Source of the DNA: an uncultured Clostridia bacterium | Lineage (GTDB): Bacteria > Bacillota > Clostridia > Peptostreptococcales > Anaerovoracaceae | DNA length: 6,502 nucleotides | Assembly: GCA_934278965.1 (NCBI GenBank) | Contig: CAKQWL010000058.1 | Coordinates: 1 to 6,502 of the forward strand | Direction of reading: 5' to 3' | Shown: positions 1-5,019 of the stretch, in pieces | Position numbering within the stretch: the stretch's first letter is position 1 | Layout of the letters: each line of letters starts with the position of its first letter | Position numbers and translations under genes: made by a program | The notes under the pieces: model-generated | Databases searched by the model: none | Told to the model about the DNA's origin: nothing | What the model saw: only the letters and a program-made list of their open reading frames with translations

Positions 1-2
1 AC

Positions 3-1493
3 GCAACACAGGGAGTGGAAGCGCAGACACTTGCGAATGTTTATCTTGCGCTGGATGAAAATCTGGAAATCCTGCCGGTGTTGAATAAGATCGATCTTGC
101 AAGCGCAAGGCCGGATGAGGTAAAGCTGGAAATTGAGGACATTATCGGCATTGATGCCGAGGATGCACCGTTGATTTCGGCCAAAGAGGGGATCGGCATT
201 GAAGATGTTTTGGAAGATGTAGTCCGGAATGTTCCGTCTCCAAAGGGGGATATCGACGGGAAGCTGAAGGCATTGATCTTCGATTCTTATTACGACAGTT
301 ATAAGGGTGTGGTTATCTACAGCCGGATCTTTGACGGCCGCGTGAAAAAAGGCGATGTGATCCGCCTGATGAACACGAAGAAGAAGTATGAAGTCACGGA
401 GGTAGGGTATTATGCGCCGGGGCCGGTTGCGGTCCGGGAGCTTCGCGCCGGCGAGGTTGGATACATCTGCGCGTCGATTAAGCAGGTGCGTGATGCGAAG
501 GTGGGAGATACGATTACGCTGGACAGCGATCCGACAGAAGAACCGTGTGCGGGATATAAGAATCCGCAGTCGATGGTTTACTGCGGAATTTACCCGGCAG
601 AAGGAGAAAAATACGAGACCGTCAAGGATGCGCTGGAAAAGCTGCAGGTCAATGACGCGGCTTTTCATTTCGAGCCGGAGACATCAACGGCGCTTGGATT
701 CGGTTTCCGTTGCGGATTTTTGGGACTTCTTCACATGGAGATCATCGTAGAACGGCTTGAGAGAGAGTTTGATCTCGGAGTCATTACAACTTCTCCAAGC
801 GTAATTTATAAAGTTGTCATGAATGACGGAAGTGTGCAGATGATTCAAAATCCGACGAATTTGCCGGGACCGATGGAAATTGACCATATCGAAGAACCGA
901 TCGTAAAAGCGGACATCATGATTCCGAAAGAGTATGTCGGCAGTATCATGGAGCTTTGTCAGGACAGACGCGGCAAGATGCTCCATACGGAGTATATTAC
1001 GGAAAATCGGGTCCAGCTGCATTATGAGATGCCGCTGAATGAAGTCATTTATGATTTCTTTGATGCACTGAAATCCAAGACGCGAGGGTATGGTTCGCTG
1101 GATTACGAATTTCTGCGTTATGAGAAATCCAATGTAGTGAAACTGGATGTGCTGTTGAATAAGGAACTGGTAGATGCATTCTCCATGATCGTACATGAGT
1201 CCAAAGCAGTCGCAAGAGGACGCTTTGTCTGTGAGAAACTGAAAGAGATCATCCCGATGCATCAATTTGAGGTGCCGATTCAGGCAGCGATCGGGCAGAA
1301 GGTGATTGCCCGAGAGACCGTAAAGGCTTATCGAAAGGATGTTATCGCGAAATGTTACGGCGGTGATATTTCCCGGAAAAAGAAACTTCTGGAAAAGCAG
1401 AAGGAGGGAAAGAAGCGTATGCGTCAGTTCGGAACGGTAGAAGTGCCGCAGGAGGCATTTACGGCGGTGTTGAAATATGATGATAACAAGTAA
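3..1493 (+). CDS. lepA: Elongation factor 4 (LepA), 5'-truncated by window edge
   Basis: Translational GTPase that binds the ribosome and is proposed to back-translocate or remodel stalled ribosomes and aid 30S biogenesis; cytosolic or membrane-peripheral. The reading frame is open from base 3 and gives 496 residues against about 600 for the family, so about 105 N-terminal residues (G1, G2 and most of G3) lie outside the window. Visible parts, numbered from the first visible codon: the ATQGVEAQT segment after G3, G4 motif NKID (28-31, bases 84-95), G5 motif SAK (from base 177), domain II with [11 protein letters not shown], domain III with [14 protein letters not shown], the EF-G-like domain V with [10 protein letters not shown], and the LepA-specific C-terminal domain with the hallmark stretches [21 protein letters not shown] and [12 protein letters not shown]. 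That last domain separates LepA from EF-G, BipA and TetM. The GTG at 15 is an internal valine, not the start. It ends TAA at 1491 and overlaps hemW by 17 bases. Confidence 0.97.
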   Translation, partial: ATQGVEAQTLANVYLALDENLEILPVLNKIDLASARPDEVKLEIEDIIGIDAEDAPLISAKEGIGIEDVLEDVVRNVPSPKGDIDGKLKALIFDSYYDSYKGVVIYSRIFDGRVKKGDVIRLMNTKKKYEVTEVGYYAPGPVAVRELRAGEVGYICASIKQVRDAKVGDTITLDSDPTEEPCAGYKNPQSMVYCGIYPAEGEKYETVKDALEKLQVNDAAFHFEPETSTALGFGFRCGFLGLLHMEIIVERLEREFDLGVITTSPSVIYKVVMNDGSVQMIQNPTNLPGPMEIDHIEEPIVKADIMIPKEYVGSIMELCQDRRGKMLHTEYITENRVQLHYEMPLNEVIYDFFDALKSKTRGYGSLDYEFLRYEKSNVVKLDVLLNKELVDAFSMIVHESKAVARGRFVCEKLKEIIPMHQFEVPIQAAIGQKVIARETVKAYRKDVIAKCYGGDISRKKKLLEKQKEGKKRMRQFGTVEVPQEAFTAVLKYDDNK

Positions 1494-2670
1494 GGACAGA
1501 AAAAGGCTCGGGATCTACAGTCATATCCCGTTTTGCGTTCGAAAATGCAGGTATTGCGGGTTTCTGTCGTTTGACCGATATAATCAGGAAGTGGAAGGGC
1601 GCTATCTCAGTGCCCTTTTTTCTGAAATTGAAAGACAGTGCCCGGAGTATCGGGAGTATGAGGTCGATACGATTTTTATTGGCGGAGGGACACCGACGGT
1701 GATTCCGGCGGATCAGATCGTGCGTGTAATAGAATGTATTAAGCAATCATTTAATGTGCGTGATAACGCTGAAATTACGATGGAATCTAATCCTGGAACG
1801 GTAAGTCTGCAGAGCTTGGCACAGTATCGAAAAGCCGGTGTGAACCGTCTCAGCATCGGTGTTCAGTCTTTTCGGGATGATATTCTCCGGGCGCTCGGAA
1901 GAATTCATACGGCAGAGGAGGCAAGGAACGCTTTTCAAATGGCAAGAAAGGCCGGATTTGAGAATATCAATTTGGATTTGATGTTTTCGATTCCGGGTTT
2001 AACAGAGGAAATTTGGGAACAGACATTGCAGGAAGCGGCGGCACTTTCGCCGGAACATCTGTCCTTTTACAGTTTGCAGCTGGAGGAAGGGACGGAATTT
2101 TACCGTCTTTACAAGGAAGGGCGTCTTGAGATTGCGGATGATGAAACGGATCGACGCATGTATCATACGGCCGTGCGTTTTCTGAAGGAGGCCGGTTACT
2201 GCCATTACGAGATTTCAAATGCGGCGCGTCCCGGTTTTGAATGCAGACATAACCTGAAATATTGGTCCATGGAGGAGTATTTGGGGCTTGGACTCGGTGC
2301 CTCTTCCTTTACCGGCGGACGGCGGTTTTCCAATCCGTCTTCCCTGGAGCTGTATGAGAACCAATATAAATATCAAAGAGTACTGCCGAGAGAATCTGTT
2401 TGTCCGAATTCCGAGGCGGATTCGGTCTTTGAATATGTTTTTACAGGTCTTCGGAAAACGGATGGGATCGATCTTTCTGATTTTGAAAAGCGCTTCGGAA
2501 AACCGTTTGAAGATTATTATGGGAAGCTGCTTTCGTATTTAGAGCGTTTGGAAAGAGAAGGAATGATTCGGCGGGAAAACAACCGACTGGCGTTTACTCT
2601 TGCCGGACTGGATGTTTCAAACGGTATCCTGTCGGAATTTGCGGAACCGGAAATCACTTCTGCCGATTAA
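1477..2670 (+). CDS. hemW: Radical SAM heme chaperone HemW (oxygen-independent coproporphyrinogen oxidase-like)
   Basis: Cytosolic radical-SAM protein of the HemN/HemW family, 397 residues. HemW is a heme-binding chaperone that delivers heme to respiratory proteins; it is often mislabelled coproporphyrinogen III oxidase. Visible: HIPFC with the 4Fe-4S/SAM motif C20-x3-C24-x2-C27 followed by Gly-Phe. True HemN has a fourth cysteine (CxxxCxxCxC), so this supports HemW. Further motifs are GGGTPT (69-74, SAM binding), [12 protein letters not shown] (121-132), [10 protein letters not shown] followed by [17 protein letters not shown], and a C-terminal winged-helix HemN_C region (about 310-380). An in-frame TGA at 1471 limits the start to ATG 1477 or the adjacent ATG 1480. 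The only strong Shine-Dalgarno (AGGAGG, 1450-1455) lies 21 bases upstream inside lepA, too far for direct use, so translational coupling with lepA is likely. The lepA-hemW order is widespread in Firmicutes. It ends in a TAA shared with the convergent ylmC-like gene. Confidence 0.95.
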   Translation: MMITSKDRKRLGIYSHIPFCVRKCRYCGFLSFDRYNQEVEGRYLSALFSEIERQCPEYREYEVDTIFIGGGTPTVIPADQIVRVIECIKQSFNVRDNAEITMESNPGTVSLQSLAQYRKAGVNRLSIGVQSFRDDILRALGRIHTAEEARNAFQMARKAGFENINLDLMFSIPGLTEEIWEQTLQEAAALSPEHLSFYSLQLEEGTEFYRLYKEGRLEIADDETDRRMYHTAVRFLKEAGYCHYEISNAARPGFECRHNLKYWSMEEYLGLGLGASSFTGGRRFSNPSSLELYENQYKYQRVLPRESVCPNSEADSVFEYVFTGLRKTDGIDLSDFEKRFGKPFEDYYGKLLSYLERLEREGMIRRENNRLAFTLAGLDVSNGILSEFAEPEITSAD

Positions 2671-2906
2671 AATACCGATTGAAACAGGATGATTTCATCC
2701 CCGATCTTCAAAATACTTTGCCAAGGCAATTTCAGAATATCGCTGCTTCTTCCAAATCCGCGGAGACTTTCCGGATCGGGAATGAGCAGCGATTTTATTT
2801 CTCCCGTTCCCTCGTCAAACAGCATCTCCGCATCGCGGAGAAGACCGTGTTTTTTACCGTCTCGAATGTCGATAATTTCTTTTTCGTCAATTTCTCTCAG
2901 CCGCAT
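2667..2906 (-). CDS. YlmC/YmxH family sporulation PRC-barrel protein
   Basis: Small protein of 79 residues resembling the YlmC/YmxH family of spore formers, a single PRC-barrel beta domain of unknown biochemical role. Visible family features: N-terminal MRLREIDEKEIIDIRDGKKHG, then DAEMLFDEGTGEIKSLLIPD, and the closing LPWQSILKIGDEIIL, where the barrel ends. No signal peptide or membrane segment is seen. Two ATGs are possible. The first (2912) directly abuts the Shine-Dalgarno GAGGGAG (plus-strand 2913-2919) with no spacer. The second (2906) has a 6-base spacer and gives the family-typical MRL start, so it is chosen. The gene is convergent to hemW with a 4-base stop-stop overlap, and divergent from tepA across 153 bases. 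A real coding assignment is favoured over the overlapping plus-strand frames because only this frame matches a known family and has a ribosome site. PRC-barrel proteins often act by binding partners, but none can be named here. Confidence 0.88.
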   Translation of the reverse strand: MRLREIDEKEIIDIRDGKKHGLLRDAEMLFDEGTGEIKSLLIPDPESLRGFGRSSDILKLPWQSILKIGDEIILFQSVF

Positions 2907-2912
2907 TGCCAT

Positions 2913-2919
2913 CTCCCTC
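2913..2919 (-). promoter_or_regulatory. Ribosome binding site deciding the ylmC-like start
   Basis: On the minus strand this reads GAGGGAG. It is 0 bases from the ATG at 2912 but 6 bases from the ATG at 2906, so it selects the shorter 79-residue product. This is inferred from spacing alone. Confidence 0.7.
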
Positions 2920-3046
2920 TTTTATCTTATTTTTTGCAGTTCTTTTCTAAATAATAATGCTCAAAACGCGGATAATATGACGAAATCGGAGTGAAAATAA
3001 AGAATGGAATAAAAAAGATAATTCTATCAACCCAGAAGAAGAAAAA

Positions 3047-3053
3047 AGAGGAG
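3047..3053 (+). promoter_or_regulatory. Ribosome binding site deciding the tepA start
   Basis: AGAGGAG lies 6 bases before ATG 3060, an ideal spacing. A longer in-frame reading from GTG 2991 would add 23 lysine-rich residues but has no comparable site, so 3060 is preferred. Confidence 0.85.
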
Positions 3054-3059
3054 AGACGG

Positions 3060-3779
3060 ATGACAGAAAAAGAAAAGGAAAAAGAAAACGGAATGCCGGA
3101 AGCAGCGGCCTCTTCTGCCGCGGCAGAATTGATCCGTGAACTCGGAATTTCGGATTTGGATGTCGGATTTCGGAGTGATCTGAAGTATATCAGTATTATT
3201 GGCTGTATTGAGGGACACAGCGTGCTTCCCGCGGAGAACAAAACGACGAAATACGAGCATTTGATTCCGCAGTTGATCGCCGTGGAGGAGAATCCGGAAA
3301 TAAAGGGTCTTTTGACGGTTTTGAATACGGTCGGAGGTGATGTGGAAGCGGGGCTTGCGCTTGCCGAACTGATCGCGACCATTTCAAAACCGACCGTATC
3401 GCTGGTCCTTGGCGGCGGACACAGTATCGGGATTCCGCTTGCCGCGGCAAGCCGGTACTCTTTTATTTGCGAAACGGCGACGATGACACTCCATCCGATC
3501 CGGACAAGCGGTCTTTTGATTACTGCGGAGCCGACTTTCGAATATTTGCGGCGGACACAGGAGCGAGTCATTGATTTTATTGTTTCCCATTCCAAAGCCA
3601 ATCGGGAAGAGATTGTAAGAAGGATGAACTGTACAGAGAATATGGCGAATGATGTCGGTACTGTCCTGTTCGGACGCGAGGCCGTTGAGCTTGGTATTAT
3701 CGATCAGACGGGCGGACTTTCGGATGCACTGACAAAATTAAGAGCAATGATACAAGAAGGTGATTTACAAAATATGTAA
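3060..3779 (+). CDS. tepA: TepA-like ClpP-fold serine protease
   Basis: Protein of 239 residues in the ClpP/crotonase-fold protease family, closest in motifs to TepA/YmfB (translocation-enhancing protein) rather than to true ClpP. Visible: a highly charged and alanine-rich N-terminal tail (1-25); the core beginning near SIIGCIEGH (45-53); LLTVLNTVGGDVEAGLALAELI (84-105), in which VGGD is the substrate-strand region; GGGHSIG with the likely nucleophile Ser122; MTLHP with His145; and Asp198 in ANDVGT as the probable third catalytic residue. The spacing there differs from ClpP by about two residues, as expected for a TepA-type protein. The end EAVELGIID matches the ClpP C-terminal helix. No signal peptide is seen, so it is cytosolic. 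TepA was linked to protein secretion in Bacillus and in many Firmicutes sits next to ftsK/spoIIIE. Here the next gene is instead a MinD-like protein. The partner ATPase and substrate cannot be told. The start rests on the site at 3047-3053. Confidence 0.9.
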   Translation: MTEKEKEKENGMPEAAASSAAAELIRELGISDLDVGFRSDLKYISIIGCIEGHSVLPAENKTTKYEHLIPQLIAVEENPEIKGLLTVLNTVGGDVEAGLALAELIATISKPTVSLVLGGGHSIGIPLAAASRYSFICETATMTLHPIRTSGLLITAEPTFEYLRRTQERVIDFIVSHSKANREEIVRRMNCTENMANDVGTVLFGREAVELGIIDQTGGLSDALTKLRAMIQEGDLQNM

Positions 3780-3780
3780 A
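3764..3780 (+). promoter_or_regulatory. Palindromic operator candidate over the -35 box
   Basis: TTTACA and TGTAAA form perfect 6-base inverted arms around a 5-base centre (AAATA). The site covers the -35 hexamer and most of the spacer, a typical place for a repressor. The left arm is also tepA coding sequence and the right arm includes its stop codon. No specific regulator family can be assigned. Confidence 0.4.
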
Positions 3781-3792
3781 AAGATATATAAT
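3764..3792 (+). promoter_or_regulatory. Sigma-A type promoter for the MinD/TadZ-like gene
   Basis: The -35 TTTACA (3764-3769, one mismatch to TTGACA) and a perfect -10 TATAAT (3787-3792) are separated by exactly 17 bases. The -35 lies inside the last codons of tepA. Predicted transcription start is near 3798-3800, leaving a leader of about 66 bases. No terminator is seen between tepA and this promoter, so read-through from tepA is also possible. Confidence 0.75.
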
Positions 3793-3811
3793 AACCCATA
3801 ACCGGACAAAC

Positions 3812-3847
3812 GATGAGAAGGGACAATGAGATGAGAAGGCATAATGA
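3812..3847 (+). repeat. Tandem 18-bp direct repeat, two copies, in the gene leader
   Basis: Unit 1 (3812-3829) and unit 2 (3830-3847) match at 16 of 18 positions, differing only at unit positions 11 and 13. Each begins GATGAGAAGG and ends AATGA, so each carries a Shine-Dalgarno-like AGAAGG four bases before an ATG (3826 and 3844). Neither ATG is in frame with the main gene: the first gives ATG AGA TGA and the second opens a six-codon minicistron. Confidence 0.9.
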
Positions 3848-3864
3848 AAGGAAATGGGTGTTGA
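3844..3864 (+). other. Possible leader minicistron (six codons)
   Basis: ATG at 3844 has AGAAGG (3834-3839) four bases upstream and encodes MKGNGC, then TGA at 3862-3864. The stop ends one base before the preferred ATG (3866) of the MinD/TadZ-like gene, a layout suited to translational coupling. It is too short to judge by composition and is reported only because of its placement. Confidence 0.3.
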
Positions 3865-3865
3865 G

Positions 3866-4972
3866 ATGGAAAAAGTAAAAATCGGAATCTTGTGGAACGA
3901 TGGGGAATACGCGGAAGCGCTGGCCAGGGCATTGGCAAGCGGCGAACACAGCTTCCTGCCTGTGATTGCAGATCATAGGCAGGATTTTTTGATGGATGCA
4001 CAGGCGGAAGGGATTCTTCTGACAAATGATTTGACAATCGAGGATAATCGGGCTATACTCTTGCGGCATCCGGTTCTGCCGGGCACTGCGGCCCGAATGA
4101 TTCGTGAAAAATACGAGCTGTTGTTTGAAAAAAGAATACCGAACGGCAGGGCCGACAGACAAAAGAGAAATTGCGGGATTACGGTGATAACCGGTGCCGT
4201 GGGCGGTGTCGGTGCAAGCGCGTTGGCGGACGGATTGGCGGAAGAATTTGCGGTATATTATGACAAAAATGTTCTGCGTCTTTCTTTTTCCGCCTTTCCG
4301 GAGGGGCGTTCAGCCGGACGGGATCGGGAACAAAAGGAATTAAAACGCCTTTTCTTCTCTTTCTTTTCGTCGTCCTCCACGGCTGATCCTGAGAAAAGAA
4401 AAGCGGATTTCGGGAAAAGCTTGGAACCGGAGGATTATTTCGAACAGGATGAAGCCGGCGTCTGGCATGCGGAATACGGGAACGGTGTCAATCCGCTTGC
4501 GGAAGCGGAGGAAAAGGAATTGCAGTGTTTGTTTCAGGCGCTTGAAAGTACAGGGAGATTTGATCTTTTAATACTCGATATTCCCGCGGAGCGGCTTATG
4601 CACATTTCGGATCTTTTGTTTTCTGCGGAAAATATCCTTGTCGTGAAAAAAACGGCATCGGATTCGGTGAGGGATTATAAAATGCTGAATTATCTGTACT
4701 TCCTGCTCGGGGAGGAGGAGACAGAAAAGCTCGTGTTTGTAAATAATGCGGTATGTGCCCTTGAAGAAAATATGGATGACGAGGATACAGAGAAGGAGAA
4801 AAAAGAAAATGTGAGAGGGGAAAGGCAGGCGGATGTATCAAAAAGTACAGCGAATATAAAAAGTGTTTTTGTGAGTTACGATCCTGAAGCCTTTCGGGAC
4901 GGCCGCGTAAAAATCGATGGAAGTTTCGGCCTCGCGGTGAAAGAGGTTGCACACATTCTGTCATTCTGTTAA
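3866..4972 (+). CDS. MinD/CpaE (TadZ)-like P-loop protein with degenerate Walker A
   Basis: Protein of 368 residues, not firmly assignable to a named gene. The layout resembles CpaE/TadZ/Ssd proteins: an N-terminal alpha/beta region that could be a degenerate receiver-like domain (1-90, starting KIGILWNDGEYAEALARAL), a basic linker (about 88-102), then a SIMIBI/MinD-type core. The P-loop reads TGAVGGVGASALA (109-121). Against the usual KGGVGK[ST][ST], the signature lysine is Val112 and the catalytic P-loop lysine is Ala117, so ATP hydrolysis is doubtful. A Walker B-like strand DLLILDIPAE (233-242), ILVVKKTASDSVRD (257-270) and KLVFVNNAV (288-296) follow the fold. Two low-complexity, charged inserts (about 150-220 and 301-325) set it apart. 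There are no membrane segments. The start at 3866 is chosen because 3854 has only a 1-base gap after AAAGGA; the alternative adds four residues. It has its own promoter (3764-3792). No Tad pilus, parB or min genes lie within the window. Confidence 0.8.
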   Translation: MEKVKIGILWNDGEYAEALARALASGEHSFLPVIADHRQDFLMDAQAEGILLTNDLTIEDNRAILLRHPVLPGTAARMIREKYELLFEKRIPNGRADRQKRNCGITVITGAVGGVGASALADGLAEEFAVYYDKNVLRLSFSAFPEGRSAGRDREQKELKRLFFSFFSSSSTADPEKRKADFGKSLEPEDYFEQDEAGVWHAEYGNGVNPLAEAEEKELQCLFQALESTGRFDLLILDIPAERLMHISDLLFSAENILVVKKTASDSVRDYKMLNYLYFLLGEEETEKLVFVNNAVCALEENMDDEDTEKEKKENVRGERQADVSKSTANIKSVFVSYDPEAFRDGRVKIDGSFGLAVKEVAHILSFC

Positions 4973-4975
4973 AAT
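4947..4975 (+). promoter_or_regulatory. Extended -10 promoter for the Na/Pi transporter gene
   Basis: TTGCAC (4947-4952) is a weak -35. After a 17-base spacer comes TAAAAT (4970-4975), one mismatch to TATAAT, preceded by TGT, which makes an extended -10. The -10 starts at the stop codon of the upstream gene. The predicted start of transcription is near 4982. Confidence 0.5.
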
Positions 4976-4983
4976 GTAAGGGA

Positions 4984-4998
4984 ATGTAAATGTTACAT
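4984..4998 (+). promoter_or_regulatory. Perfect palindrome at the predicted +1 of the transporter gene
   Basis: ATGTAA-ATG-TTACAT is a 15-base site with perfect 6-base arms. A further ATGTAA lies ten bases upstream (4974-4979), and TGTTAA at 4967-4972 reads TTAACA on the minus strand, the hexamer of Gram-positive Pho boxes. No T-run follows, so it is not a terminator. An operator or activator site is the likelier reading; the regulator is unknown. Confidence 0.4.
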
Positions 4999-5019
4999 AA
5001 AAGGAGAAAATAAAAAATA

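Noticed and set aside
684..1265. Minus-strand open frame of 193 codons across lepA
   Set aside because: It lies wholly inside conserved LepA domains III to V and has no homologous features.
2687..2700. Short hairpin just past hemW as its terminator
   Set aside because: Six pairs with a two-base centre and no T-run on either strand; it also encodes ylmC residues.
2679..2994. Two overlapping plus-strand open frames after hemW
   Set aside because: Both are antisense to the ylmC-like gene, which matches a known family and has a ribosome site, while these have neither.
2991..3059. Longer tepA start at GTG 2991
   Set aside because: It would add 23 lysine-rich residues and lacks a good ribosome site, whereas ATG 3060 has AGAGGAG at 6 bases.
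2927..3601. Minus-strand open frame of 224 codons across tepA
   Set aside because: It is antisense to a clear ClpP-fold gene, is rich in Ser, Ile and Phe as expected from mirrored codons, and shows no family motif or ribosome site.
4973..5019. Rho-independent terminator between the MinD-like gene and the transporter
   Set aside because: The palindrome there is short and AT-rich and is followed by A and G, not a T-run.
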